Position numbers and translations under genes: made by a program. This document shows, piece after piece, positions 35,859 to 46,021 of a stretch of DNA of 64,000 nt (positions are counted from its first letter, which is position 1; each line of letters begins with the position of its first letter). Location: contig CAXMMR010000001.1 in the NCBI GenBank assembly GCA_963692975.2, forward strand, positions 95,650-159,649, in the 5' to 3' direction. This DNA is from CAXMMR01 sp963692975 (GTDB lineage Bacteria; Pseudomonadota; Alphaproteobacteria; Acetobacterales; Acetobacteraceae). The notes beneath the pieces were generated by a model. That model was not told where the DNA came from and did no database searches. It saw only the letters and a program-made list of their open reading frames with translations.

Positions 35859-38497
35859 TACCCCTGATGCACGCTCAACCACTGCGACAGCGCCGCCTGC
35901 ATCCGCGCGGACAGCGCCTGGTTGGAGCCGATCGCGTCCACCGCCCGTGCCGCCGCAATCCGGCCGCCTGATCCCGAGGCGGACGGGTCGGCAAGCAGCG
36001 CCTGCGCGATCGCGGGATCGTTGCTGTTCCTGGCGATCCCGGGCAGCAGAGTGATCTGCCCCCACGGCGTCAGGTGCGCCCGGATCGGCGCCTGGTTCGC
36101 GAGCACCGCCGCCCACACGCGCTCCGGCGCGTCGCTATACTCCGCCGCACTTTGCAGCATCCTGTCGATGCGGCCGTTCGGGATTGCTCCCGAGCCGGCG
36201 AACGGCACGAAACCGGCGATCAGCGCCGGGTCATGCGCCGCGCCCATGGCGGCGAAGTAGCGCAGCTTCTCCTCGGTGCCGGACGCGGCGAGCCCGGCAT
36301 CGCGCAGCTGCTCCCAGGTGGCGTGGTCGGCATGCATGCCGACGATCATCAGCACCGGCTCGCGGAGGCTCGGCGGCAGCGCCGCGGGGTCCTGGCGATA
36401 GGCGGCGTAGCGCGCCTGCGCCTCGACGGCCACCTCACGGTCGCCGAGCCGGCCGAGGGTCAGGATCACGTCCGGCCGGAGCAGCGTGTCGAGCACCGGC
36501 TCGCCGGGTTTCGGCGTCCAGCCGAGCCGCCGCAGCAGCGGGTTCAGCAGCCCGCGCGTGTAGCTGCGCCAGGCCTCGCGCGTCGGCTGGCCGCGCTCGC
36601 GCTGGTCGACCTGCACGATGCGGGCGATCGTGTCGTGCCAGACGGTGTAGCTCCGCTCGTCCGTCAGGTGGCCGAGCAGGCTGAGCCAGGACGACATCGG
36701 CTGCTGGCCGCTTTCGAACAGCGCATACTGGTCGCCGAGCAGGTTGGCCCGGTCCGCCTGCCCAAGGCTGCCGTAGCCGTCGACCAGGGCCGCGAGCGCC
36801 GGCGCGGCATACAGCGTGCGGAAGTAGCCGCTCTCGTCGGCATTGACCTTGATCGGCTCGCCGCAGCCGGTGAAGCGCAGATGCGCCGGCTGGTCGGTCA
36901 CGATCACCACTTGCCGAGCGTCCGACGGCGCGCCGCCGACCGCCTGGACCTCGACCGGCACCTGCCAGACCTGCGGCTTGGGGTGCGGGTCGTGCACGGT
37001 GAAGCGCGACTGCGTCAGGGTGACCTCGGTGGCGCCGTCACGGCAGGCGGTCGCGGTCGAGATCAGCGGAATTCCCGGCTGGTCGGTAAAGCTGCTGGCG
37101 ACCATGGCGACCGGCTTGTGCGACACCGTGGCAAGCGCGGCCCAGAGATCATCGCTGGTGGTGTTCGAGTAGGCGTGCTGGCGCATGTAGAGCCGCATGC
37201 CGTCGCGAAAATCGTCCGGCCCGAGCCAATCCTCGATCATCCGGATAACCTGGCTGCCCTTCTGGTAGCTGATCAGGTCGAACATCGTGTACGCTTCGTC
37301 CGGGTTCTTGATCGCGTAGTGCATCGGATGCGTGCTCGGCGTCGCGTCGAACGCCATCGACCGCTCGTGGTCCTGGTGCTCGCGCGGCCGCACCTGCCAG
37401 TCCGGATTGAAGTGGTCGGTCGCCTTGTTCTCCATCCAGGTGGCGAAGCCCTCGTTGAGCCAGATGCCGTCCCACCAGCCCATCGTCACCAGGTCGCCCG
37501 ACCACTGATGCGCCATCTCGTGCGCGACCACGAGGTAGACGGTCTCCTGCGTCTCCGGCGAGGACCGCGCCGGGTCGTAGAGCAGGGCGTTGTCGATGAA
37601 GGTCATCGCGCCCCAGTTCTCCATCGCCCCGGCCTGGTAGTTGCCGGGGATCGCCAGCGCGTCGAGCTTTGGCAGCGGAAAGGCGGTGGCGAAGTAGTCG
37701 TTGTAGTACGGCAGCACGCTGGTCATCGCGCCGAGCGCGTAGCGGCCGGTCTCCTCCTCGCCGGTCGGCGCCCAGACCGCGAGGCCGGTGCTGCCGGCAT
37801 GGCCCTGCACCGCCGACATGTGGCCGGCGACCAGCGCCAGCAGGTAGCTCGACATCGTCGGGCTGGCCGGAAAGCGCACAAGCACCCGCCCCGGCCCGGC
37901 CGGGCTGCGGCTCGCCTCGGGCATGTTGGCGCGGATGGCCAGGTCGTCCGGCAGCGTCACGTTGAGGGTGAAGGTCGCCTTGAAGGCCGGCTCGTCCCAG
38001 CCGGGAAACATCCGCCGCGCGTCGCCGACCTCGAACTGGGTCACCACCATGCGGTGCGCAGCACCTCCCGCCTGGTCACTCGCCGCCCTGTAGTCGTCGA
38101 GATAGAGGCCGGCCGGCGTCTGCGGAATGGGCCCGGCATAGTCGACATGCAGCGCGTGCGGGCCGGCGGCCGCCGCGGCGGCAAGCTTGAGCGTCGCCGT
38201 CTGGGCGTGCTGGTCCTCGCTGACCGCGAGCGGCTTGCCGTCGAGGCTGGCGCCGGCGATCGCAAGCCCGGCCTGGTTCAGCACGATCGTGTCGGTCGGC
38301 TGGCGAATGGTGACCGCGACGTCCTCGCGCCCGGTGAAGGTCGCGGCGCGCACGTCGAGCGCCAGGTCGATCGTGTAGGCGGTCGGCTGCACGGTCTTGG
38401 GCAGCTGCCCCGGCGTGCTGTCGAACGAGAACGGTGCGGCCGGAGCGGCGGTCGCGAGCGCGCACATCGCGGTCGCGGTCAAAAGGACAATGCGCAA
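35858..38497 (-). CDS. M1 family aminopeptidase (aminopeptidase N type), exported
   Basis: An 879-residue zinc aminopeptidase. Signal peptide MRIVLLTATAMCALATAAPA indicates export to the periplasm. The exopeptidase motif GAMENWGAMTF and the zinc site VVAHEMAHQWSGDLVT with WLNEGFATWMENK (HExxH-x18-E) are intact, as is the catalytic Tyr region around YQKGSQVIRMIED. The C-terminal helical domain is typical of ERAP/PepN-like members. It would trim peptides in the periplasm, which fits with the dipeptide ABC, OPT and POT uptake systems nearby. The stop falls at the edge of repeat copy 12 and is native. Confidence 0.94.
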   Translation of the reverse strand: MRIVLLTATAMCALATAAPAAPFSFDSTPGQLPKTVQPTAYTIDLALDVRAATFTGREDVAVTIRQPTDTIVLNQAGLAIAGASLDGKPLAVSEDQHAQTATLKLAAAAAAGPHALHVDYAGPIPQTPAGLYLDDYRAASDQAGGAAHRMVVTQFEVGDARRMFPGWDEPAFKATFTLNVTLPDDLAIRANMPEASRSPAGPGRVLVRFPASPTMSSYLLALVAGHMSAVQGHAGSTGLAVWAPTGEEETGRYALGAMTSVLPYYNDYFATAFPLPKLDALAIPGNYQAGAMENWGAMTFIDNALLYDPARSSPETQETVYLVVAHEMAHQWSGDLVTMGWWDGIWLNEGFATWMENKATDHFNPDWQVRPREHQDHERSMAFDATPSTHPMHYAIKNPDEAYTMFDLISYQKGSQVIRMIEDWLGPDDFRDGMRLYMRQHAYSNTTSDDLWAALATVSHKPVAMVASSFTDQPGIPLISTATACRDGATEVTLTQSRFTVHDPHPKPQVWQVPVEVQAVGGAPSDARQVVIVTDQPAHLRFTGCGEPIKVNADESGYFRTLYAAPALAALVDGYGSLGQADRANLLGDQYALFESGQQPMSSWLSLLGHLTDERSYTVWHDTIARIVQVDQRERGQPTREAWRSYTRGLLNPLLRRLGWTPKPGEPVLDTLLRPDVILTLGRLGDREVAVEAQARYAAYRQDPAALPPSLREPVLMIVGMHADHATWEQLRDAGLAASGTEEKLRYFAAMGAAHDPALIAGFVPFAGSGAIPNGRIDRMLQSAAEYSDAPERVWAAVLANQAPIRAHLTPWGQITLLPGIARNSNDPAIAQALLADPSASGSGGRIAAARAVDAIGSNQALSARMQAALSQWLSVHQG

Positions 38498-38569
38498 AGC
38501 GGAACTCCGGACAGGCAGGGCGAGACGCGTGCCTGTCGCTTGATTGAGGTGGGTGTGCTTGATCGGGCC

Positions 38570-39808
38570 TTAGGCGTCTCGATTGGCGGCGATCAAACGT
38601 TGCATCTGCGGATAGATCCCGCTCTGCCAGCGCGTGCCGTTGAAGACGCCGTAATGGCCGACCCCCTCCTGCACGTAGCCCGATTTGCGCGCGTCCGGAA
38701 TGCCGGAGCACAGCGTCAGCGCCGCACTTGTCTGACCGAGCGAGCAGATGTCGTCCAGCGCCCCTTCGACGGTGAGCAGCCCCGGCTTGCGGATGCAACC
38801 GAGATCGACCCGGCGGCCATCGACCATGAAGTCGCCGCGCGCCAGGTCCTGGCGGATGAACACCCGGTCCAGCGTCTCAAGATAGAACTCCGCCGGCATG
38901 TCCATCACCGACAGATACTCGTTATAGAAGGCGCGATGCGCGGCGATGCTCTCGCCGTTGCCGCGGATCAGGTTCTCGAAATGATCCCAGTGCTTGTGCG
39001 CGTGGCGGTCGGCATTCATCGAGATGAAGGCGGTGAGCTGCAGGAAGCCGGGATAAACGCGGCGGAACGCGCCCTTGAACCGCCACGGCACCCGGGTCAC
39101 CAGGTTCTGGTCGAACCAGCCGAGGTCGTGTTCGCTGGCGAGCTTATCCACATCGGTGGGCGCGATGCTGGTGTCCACCGGCCCGGCCATCAGGGTGACC
39201 GAGCGCGGCTCGGCCGGGTCCTCGTCCGCCGCCATCAGCGCGACGGCGGCCAGCGCCGGCACCGCCGGCTGGCACACCGCGAGCACATGAAAGCCGCCGC
39301 CGTCATGCGACATCTGACGGCGTAGCTCGCCCACGAACTCGTCGAGCCCGAAGCGGCCGGCGGCGAGCGGCACGTCCCGCGCGTTGTGCCAGTCGGTGAT
39401 GTAGACGTCGTAGTCGGACAGCGCCGTGCGCACCGTGCCGCGTAGCAGGGTGGAGAAATGCCCCGACATCGGCGCCATGATCAGCAGCCGCGGCTGCGTC
39501 GTCATGCCGTCCTCAGGCCCGAAATCCTTGCGGAAGTGCAGCAGCGAGCAGAACGGCGAGGCAGTGGCGACCTCCTCGATGACGGGAACCATGCGGTTGC
39601 CGACCCGAACGCTGTCGATGCCGAACGCCGGGCGGACATGGGTGATCTCGGCATCCGCCAGCAGGTTCAGCGTCGCCGTAAGGTTGCGCAGCAGCAGGCT
39701 GTTGTCGTGCATGCCCGGCATGGCCTGCATCAGGCCGGCGAAGCTGCGGCTCAACCGGCGCATCGGCTGGCTCATGTCGGCCTGCGCCTGATAGATGTCG
39801 TACAGCAT
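38570..39808 (-). CDS. phaZ: Intracellular polyhydroxybutyrate depolymerase
   Basis: A 412-residue intracellular PHB depolymerase that mobilises the storage polymer. The start MLYDIYQAQADMSQPMRRL and the stretch LIMAPMSGHFSTLLRGTVRT are typical, followed by VYITDWHNARDVPLAAGRFG, the nucleophile region LAVCQPAVPALAAVALMAAD (Cys in the lipase-like box, as in this family) and the C-terminal His region YVQEGVGHYGVFNGTRWQSG. The ATG at 39808 is the usual family start; AGGGG lies upstream. A longer frame upstream is not supported. No phaC or phasin gene is next to it. Confidence 0.93.
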   Translation of the reverse strand: MLYDIYQAQADMSQPMRRLSRSFAGLMQAMPGMHDNSLLLRNLTATLNLLADAEITHVRPAFGIDSVRVGNRMVPVIEEVATASPFCSLLHFRKDFGPEDGMTTQPRLLIMAPMSGHFSTLLRGTVRTALSDYDVYITDWHNARDVPLAAGRFGLDEFVGELRRQMSHDGGGFHVLAVCQPAVPALAAVALMAADEDPAEPRSVTLMAGPVDTSIAPTDVDKLASEHDLGWFDQNLVTRVPWRFKGAFRRVYPGFLQLTAFISMNADRHAHKHWDHFENLIRGNGESIAAHRAFYNEYLSVMDMPAEFYLETLDRVFIRQDLARGDFMVDGRRVDLGCIRKPGLLTVEGALDDICSLGQTSAALTLCSGIPDARKSGYVQEGVGHYGVFNGTRWQSGIYPQMQRLIAANRDA

Positions 39809-40009
39809 GACGCGCGAGCCCCTGCAGCCGGATTGCCCCGGCGCGGGACCTTCACCGCCGTCCTTGTAAGTGCGGTGCAACAATCTGGGAACCGTCATGA
39901 TCGTGGTATGCGGCATGCACCACACGCAGCGTTGGCGCAGCCTCACCCGTTCGACGGTTCGGTATGGCTCAAGCCCGAGCGTCGGCGCAACGCCGCTCCA
40001 GGAGGCCAC

Positions 40010-40324
40010 ATGGTCCTGACGAATGCTGATTGGGCGTCGCTCGGAGCCGCCGCCGCGATGGCGGGTCTGGCATTGCTGGCCTGGCTGTCCTGGCCCGGCG
40101 GCGGCGCGCTGCCGATGCAGTGGAGCCTCGCCGGGACGCCGACCTGGTTCGCGCCGCGCTGGCTGGCCCTGAGCCTTATACCGCTGATCGGGCTGCTCAC
40201 CCTTGCCGTCACGGCCTATGCGAGCCGTCAGACGCCTGCGGCCGGCGGGCGGCAGGTCGCCATCGCGGTCGCCCTGGTCCCGCTCGACCTGATCCACCTC
40301 TATTTCGCCCGCCGCTACGCCTGA
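40010..40324 (+). CDS. Small membrane protein, three predicted segments
   Basis: A 104-residue hydrophobic protein starting at ATG 40010 behind GGAGG. Membrane segments are about 8-28 (WASLGAAAAMAGLALLAWLS), 51-68 (WLALSLIPLIGLLTLAVTAY) and 82-98 (VAIAVALVPLDLIHLYFARR). PMQWSLAGTPTWFAPRW between the first two resembles the DUF1648-type segment of small integral proteins. No function known. It diverges from phaZ over about 200 bp that should hold both promoters. Confidence 0.65.
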   Translation: MVLTNADWASLGAAAAMAGLALLAWLSWPGGGALPMQWSLAGTPTWFAPRWLALSLIPLIGLLTLAVTAYASRQTPAAGGRQVAIAVALVPLDLIHLYFARRYA

Positions 40325-40467
40325 TGCCTCGCCGCACGGTCGGCACCATCTGCCAGCCCACCCGGCTGTCGCGCCGTGCCGCTTTCGCGCCAGGCAGCAC
40401 GCCCCTACACTGAGGCGCCGGCCCGCCCGCCGGGCAGCGACGGGAGACGACCGCCATTCCCACTGAC

Positions 40468-41298
40468 GTGCTCCGAGGCCACGCGCCCGCCGTCATCGGC
40501 GGCCTGATCCTTGTGACCATCGTCGGCGCCGCCCTCGCCGCGCCCTGGCTCGCCCCGTTCTCGCCCGACCTGCAGTTCGCCGACGGCATCAGCGACGATG
40601 GCGGGCCGCTGCCGCCCGGCGCACGCTTTCTGCTCGGCACCGACCTGCTCGGCCGCGACCTGCTGTCGCGGCTGATCTGGGGCGCCCGCACGTCGCTGCT
40701 GATCGGCCTGCTGGCGAACGGCGTCGCGGTGGCGCTCGGCACCCTGGTCGGCGTCGTCGCCGGCTTCATGCAGGGTGCCACCGCCGCCGTGCTGATGCGC
40801 CTGACCGACCTGATGATGGCCTTCCCCGCCCTGCTGCTGGCGATCGCGCTCGCCGCCATCCTGCAGCCCTCGCTGCTCATCGTCGCCCTGGTGATCGCGA
40901 TGGTGAACTGGGTGCAGATCGCCCGCGTGATCTATGCCGAGACCCGCACCCTGGCGGCACGCGACTTCGTCACCGCCGCGCGCGGCCTCGGCGCCGGCCC
41001 ATTGCGGATCCTGTGGCGCCACATCATCCCGCACCTCGTGCCGACCATCCTGGTATGGTCGACGCTTGGCGTCGCCACCACGGTGCTGCTGGAGGCGACG
41101 CTGTCCTATCTCGGCATCGGCGTGCGGCCGCCCACGCCGTCCTGGGGCAACATCATCTTCGAGAACCAGACCTATCTCACCTCGGCGCCCTGGCTCGTGT
41201 TCTGCCCGGCGGTGCTGATCGTCGCCCTCGCGCTGTCGTGCAACCTGCTCGGCGACGCGCTGCGCGACCGGCTCGACCCGCGGGCGCTGCGCCGATGA
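40468..41298 (+). CDS. Peptide ABC transporter permease (DppC type)
   Basis: A 276-residue inner-membrane permease of the DppC/OppC family. The N-terminal segment GGLILVTIVGAALAAPWLAP, the LGTDLLGRDLLSRLIWGART motif and the EAA loop (AARDFVTAARGLGAGPLRIL, WRHIIPHLVPT) that contacts the ATPases are clear, with about six membrane segments. The GTG at 40468 is the start. It is the first gene of a five-gene transporter, an order (C-B-A-D-F) that differs from the common A-B-C-D-F. The stop overlaps the dppB start (ATGA). Confidence 0.92.
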   Translation: MLRGHAPAVIGGLILVTIVGAALAAPWLAPFSPDLQFADGISDDGGPLPPGARFLLGTDLLGRDLLSRLIWGARTSLLIGLLANGVAVALGTLVGVVAGFMQGATAAVLMRLTDLMMAFPALLLAIALAAILQPSLLIVALVIAMVNWVQIARVIYAETRTLAARDFVTAARGLGAGPLRILWRHIIPHLVPTILVWSTLGVATTVLLEATLSYLGIGVRPPTPSWGNIIFENQTYLTSAPWLVFCPAVLIVALALSCNLLGDALRDRLDPRALRR

Positions 41299-42227
41299 TG
41301 CGGCTGGCGGCCCGGCGCCTCGGCCACTCGGTGCTGGTGCTGTTCGGCGTCTGCGCCCTCACCTTCGCGCTGCTCTATTTGGTGCCCGCCGACCCGGCGC
41401 GCGCCGTCGCCGGCCGCGCCGCCACCGCCGAGACGGTCGCGCTGGTGCGCCACGAGATGGGCTTCGACCGGCCGGTGCTGGCGCAGTTCGGCGGCTACCT
41501 CTGGCGCCTGCTGCACGGCGACCTCGGCCGCTCCTACGTGCAGCGCAGCCCGGTGACAGCGCTAATTGCAGGGCGCCTGCCGGCAACCCTGTGGCTGCTG
41601 CTCGGCGCCATCGTCGCCGAGTTGCTGCTTGGCATCCCGGCCGGCATCCTGGCCGCGACGCGGCGCGGCAGCGCCACCGACCGCGGCGTGATGCTGTTCG
41701 CCTTCCTCGGCGTCTCGGTGCCGCAATTCGTCGTCGCCATCCTGCTGCTGACGATCTTCGGCGCCTGGCTCGGCTGGTTCCCGATCGGCGGCTATGGCGG
41801 CCTCTCCCACCTGGTGCTGCCCGCCGCCACGCTGGGCCTGCTCGGCGGCGGCTGGTACTCGCGGATGATGCGCGAAAGCCTCGCCGGCACGCTCGAAGAG
41901 GACTACGTGCGAACCGCCCGCGCCAAGGGTGCCTCCGCCGCCCGCGTGGTGCTCATCCACGCCCTGCGGCCGGCGATCATGCCGGTCCTCGCCATGGTCG
42001 GGCTCGACATCGGCGCCTTCATGTCGGGCGCGGTGATCGTCGAGAGCGTGTACGGCTGGCCCGGCATCGGCCAGCTCACCTGGCAAGCCATCCAGCAGAT
42101 CGACATTCCGGTGATCATGGCGGTGACGTTGCTCGCGGCGGTGGCCGTGGTCGGCGCCAATCTGCTAGTGGACCTGCTCGCGCCGCTGGTCGATCCGAGG
42201 CAGAAGGCAAGGGGCTTTGCCCCTTGA
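41295..42227 (+). CDS. Peptide ABC transporter permease (DppB type)
   Basis: A 310-residue permease of the DppB/OppB family: LGHSVLVLFGVCALTFALLY, VPADPARAVAGRAATAETVA, then LEEDYVRTARAKGASAARVV (EAA loop) and SVYGWPGIGQLTWQAIQQID. Six membrane segments. The native end is near LLVDLLAPLVDP; the last residues (KARGFAP) and the TGA are supplied by hairpin repeat copy 13. ATG 41295 overlaps the dppC stop. Confidence 0.93.
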   Translation: MMRLAARRLGHSVLVLFGVCALTFALLYLVPADPARAVAGRAATAETVALVRHEMGFDRPVLAQFGGYLWRLLHGDLGRSYVQRSPVTALIAGRLPATLWLLLGAIVAELLLGIPAGILAATRRGSATDRGVMLFAFLGVSVPQFVVAILLLTIFGAWLGWFPIGGYGGLSHLVLPAATLGLLGGGWYSRMMRESLAGTLEEDYVRTARAKGASAARVVLIHALRPAIMPVLAMVGLDIGAFMSGAVIVESVYGWPGIGQLTWQAIQQIDIPVIMAVTLLAAVAVVGANLLVDLLAPLVDPRQKARGFAP

Positions 42228-42312
42228 CCCCATTAAAGGCGGAACCTTTAAAATCCGGGATCCAAGGGCCTCACGGCCCTTGGTGGGTCAAGGGCAAAGC
42301 CCTTGCCTTCCT
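42204..42312 (-). repeat. GC hairpin repeat, copy 13 (compact)
   Basis: Inside the transporter operon between the dppB and dppA frames. Left: CAAGGGGC-TTT-GCCCCTTG and ATTAAAGGCGGAACCTTTAAA. There is almost no spacer. Right: CCAAGGGCCTCACGGCCCTTGG and CAAGGGC-AAA-GCCCTTG. Stem bases differ from other copies but pairing is preserved. Its right edge is in frame with the signal peptide of the binding protein. Confidence 0.9.
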
Positions 42313-42349
42313 TCTCTTGCTTGCCGCCGCCCCCCTCCAGGGCGGCCAC

Positions 42350-43879
42350 ATGACGATCGCCTTTCGCGACGACATGGCGACGCTCGATCCGGCGATCGGC
42401 TACGACAACAACAACTGGCCGATCATCCGCTCGATCTTCAATTGCCTGCTCGACTACGTGCCCGGCACCACCACGCTGCGCCCGATGCTGGCGGCAAGCT
42501 ACACCGTCTCGCCCGACAACCTCGTCTACACCTTCAAGCTGCGCCCCGGCGTCACCTTCCAGAACGGCCGGCCGCTGGTAGCGCAGGACTTCGTCTACTC
42601 GCTGACGCGCGTCATGACGCCGAAAACGGCGAGCCCGGGCCTGGCCTTTTTTGCCGCCGTCGACGGCTACGACGCCTACGTGCATGGCCGCGCCGACCAC
42701 GTCGCCGGCCTCGAAGCACCCGACCCGTCGACGCTGGTGATCCGGCTGTCGCACCCGAGCGCGCCGTTCCTGCAGGTGGTGGCGCTCAACTTCGCCGCCG
42801 CCGTGCCGCGCGAGGAGGTCGAGCGGCCCGGCAACGATTTCGGCCGCCATCCGGTCGGCACCGGCGCGTTCATGCTGGACGAATGGCAGCCGGGCAGCCG
42901 CCTCATCCTGCGCCGCAACCCGCACTACTTCGAGCCCGGCATTCCGCATCTCGACCGCCTCACAGTCGAGATCGGCCAGGAGCCGCTGACCGAGCTGCTG
43001 CAACTGCAGCATGGCGACATCGACGTGCTCGGCGACGACATTCCGCCGGCCAAGTTCATCGAAGTGATGCATGACCCGTCGTTGCAGGGCCAGATCATTC
43101 ACGGCCAGAAGCTCGAGACGAACTACCTCGCGATCAAGGTCGGCCAGAAACCATTCGACGATGTGCGCGTGCGCCTCGCACTCGAGCACGCGATCAACAA
43201 GGCGCGCATCGTCAAGCTGCTCAACAGCCGCGACCTGGCGACCGGTCAGGTGCTGCCGCCCGGCATGCCGGGCTACGACCCGGCCGACCGCGGCTACGAC
43301 TACAACCCCGACGAGGCGCGGGCGCTGCTCAGGCAAGCCGGCTATCCGGACGGCTTCGCAACGACGCTCTACTCCGTCAACACCGACCCGCACCCGCGCA
43401 TCGCGCAGGCGATCCAGCAGGACCTCGCAGCGGTCGGCATCAAGGCCGACCTGCGCATGCAGGCGCTGCAGACGGTAAACGCCGCCGCCGGCGCGCCCGG
43501 CGGCGCGCCGCTGGTGTGGTCCGGCGGCGACGCCTGGGTGGACGATTTTCCCGATCCCTCGGATTTCTACACGCCGACGCTGTCCTGCGGCAGCGCCGTG
43601 CCAGGCGGCTGGAACTGGCCGTTCTACTGCAACCATGATCTCGACCGCGCCGCCATCGCCGCGGACGCGATCGCCGACCCCGCCCGCGCGCCCGAACGCC
43701 TCGCCGCCTGGCGCAGCATCTTCGCGCGCATCATGCAGGACGCGCCCTGGGTGCCAATCCTGAACACCCGCTACTACGTGCTGAAGAGCCGCCGCCTCGC
43801 CGCGCCGGATGCGCTGCTGACCGATCCCATCTACACGCCGATCAACTACGCCTATGTCTGGGTCAACGATGGCCAGTAG
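42350..43879 (+). CDS. Peptide ABC transporter substrate-binding protein (DppA type), start uncertain
   Basis: A family 5 solute-binding protein (about 510 residues mature) for peptides: MTIAFRDDMATLDPAIGYDN, RPGVTFQNGRPLVAQDFVYS, HPVGTGAFMLDEWQPGSRLI and LKLNNSRDL-type later blocks. The frame is open upstream and encodes a good signal-peptide core (GKALAFLLLLAAAPLQGG) that starts in hairpin repeat copy 13, but no ATG or GTG precedes it in frame and the only TTG (42317) would be too short. I therefore mark ATG 42350, which lacks a signal. Either a non-standard start in the repeat is used, or a base is wrong there. Without export the transporter would not work. Confidence 0.88.
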   Translation: MTIAFRDDMATLDPAIGYDNNNWPIIRSIFNCLLDYVPGTTTLRPMLAASYTVSPDNLVYTFKLRPGVTFQNGRPLVAQDFVYSLTRVMTPKTASPGLAFFAAVDGYDAYVHGRADHVAGLEAPDPSTLVIRLSHPSAPFLQVVALNFAAAVPREEVERPGNDFGRHPVGTGAFMLDEWQPGSRLILRRNPHYFEPGIPHLDRLTVEIGQEPLTELLQLQHGDIDVLGDDIPPAKFIEVMHDPSLQGQIIHGQKLETNYLAIKVGQKPFDDVRVRLALEHAINKARIVKLLNSRDLATGQVLPPGMPGYDPADRGYDYNPDEARALLRQAGYPDGFATTLYSVNTDPHPRIAQAIQQDLAAVGIKADLRMQALQTVNAAAGAPGGAPLVWSGGDAWVDDFPDPSDFYTPTLSCGSAVPGGWNWPFYCNHDLDRAAIAADAIADPARAPERLAAWRSIFARIMQDAPWVPILNTRYYVLKSRRLAAPDALLTDPIYTPINYAYVWVNDGQ

Positions 43880-44916
43880 CCGAACGCGCGGCATGAGCGC
43901 GGTCGGTCTCGTTAGTAATGGGGTTCTGGGGCCTCAGGCCCCAGCGGGTCCAGGGCAAAGCCCTGACCTTCTTCAGATCGACCGCCTCCGCGTCGAAGTC
44001 GCCAGCGCGGGCACCCCGATCCCCCTGCTCGACGACGTCTCGCTCTCGCTTGGCGCCGGCGAGATCCTGGGCCTCGTTGGCGAGAGCGGCTGCGGCAAGA
44101 GCGTAACCGCGCTGTCGGTGCTGCGGCTGCTGCCCGAGCCGCCCACCCGGGTCGCCGCCGGCACGATTCGCTTCGAGAACGAGGTCGTGGGCAGCCTGTC
44201 CCGCCGCCGCCTACAGGCGCTGCGCGGCAGCCGCATCGGCATGATCTTCCAGGAGCCGATGAGCAGCCTGAACCCGACGTTCACCGTCGGCTGGCAGATT
44301 GCCGAGGCGGTGCGCCTGCATACCAACCTGCGTGGCGCCGCCTTGGCGGCACGGGTGCGCGATCTGCTCGCGCTGGTCGGCATCGGCGCGCCCGAGCGGC
44401 GGCTGGCGCAGTATCAGCACGAGCTCTCGGGCGGGCTGCGCCAGCGGGTGATGATCGCCATCGCGCTTGCCGCCGACCCGCAGCTGCTGATCGCCGACGA
44501 GCCGACGACCGCGCTCGACGTCACGGTGCAGCGCCAGGTGCTGGACCTGATCGCCCGGCTGCGGCGCGAGCGCGGCATGGCGGTGCTGCTGATCACCCAC
44601 GATTTGGGCGTGATCTCCGGCTATGCCGACCGCGTGTGCGTGATGTATGCGGGACTGGTGGTCGAGACCGCGCCCGCGGGCGCCCTGTTCGTCGCCCCCC
44701 GCCACCCCTACACCGCCGCCCTGCTCGCGGCACGGCCGCGCCTCTCAGGGCCTCGCGGGCGCCTTGCCGCGATCCCCGGCAGCGTGCCACCGCCGCGTGA
44801 TCGCCTGGCCGGCTGCCCGTTCACCGCCCGCTGCGAGCGCGCCGACGCCCGCTGCGCCGCCGAGCGCCCGCCTCTGGCAGGCACCCCGCACGCCGTCGCC
44901 TGCTGGTATCCGCTCG

Positions 44917-44924
<8 letters not shown>
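43869..44924 (+). CDS. Peptide ABC transporter ATPase (DppD type) with repeat inside its start region
   Basis: A 351-residue ABC ATPase: Walker A GLVGESGCGKSVTALSVL, Q-loop IFQEPMSSLNP, signature HELSGGLRQRVMIAIAL, Walker B LLIADEPTTALD, and the C-terminal cysteine-rich peptide-transporter stretch CPFTARCERADARC. The family normally starts three to six residues before LLQIDRLRVEVAS. Here the frame instead begins at ATG 43869 (overlapping the dppA stop) or 43893, and about 25 residues (NGVLGPQAPAGPGQSPDLLQ) are translated from a hairpin repeat. The original start appears to have been replaced by the repeat. Confidence 0.92.
43919..43972 (+). repeat. GC hairpin repeat, half copy 14
   Basis: Only the CTGGGGCC end is present: CTGGGGCCTCAGGCCCCAG, then CCAGGGC-AAA-GCCCTGA (last pair lost). 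It lies wholly within the 5' coding part of the DppD-type gene. Confidence 0.9.
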
Positions 44925-45953
<1,029 letters not shown>

Positions 45954-45954
<1 letters not shown>

Positions 45955-46006
45955 GGCCAGGGCTCTGCCCTGGACCCGCCAAGGGCCCGAGGCGCTTGGA
46001 TCCCGT
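45954..46006 (-). repeat. GC hairpin repeat, half copy 15
   Basis: CCAGGGC-TCT-GCCCTGG, then CCAAGGGCCCGAGGCGCTTGG (a CTGGGGCC-type hairpin with a broken arm). It lies between the DppF-type gene and the phosphatase gene. The TTAAAGGC end is absent. Confidence 0.82.
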
Positions 46007-46021
46007 GAGTTAGGATTTTCG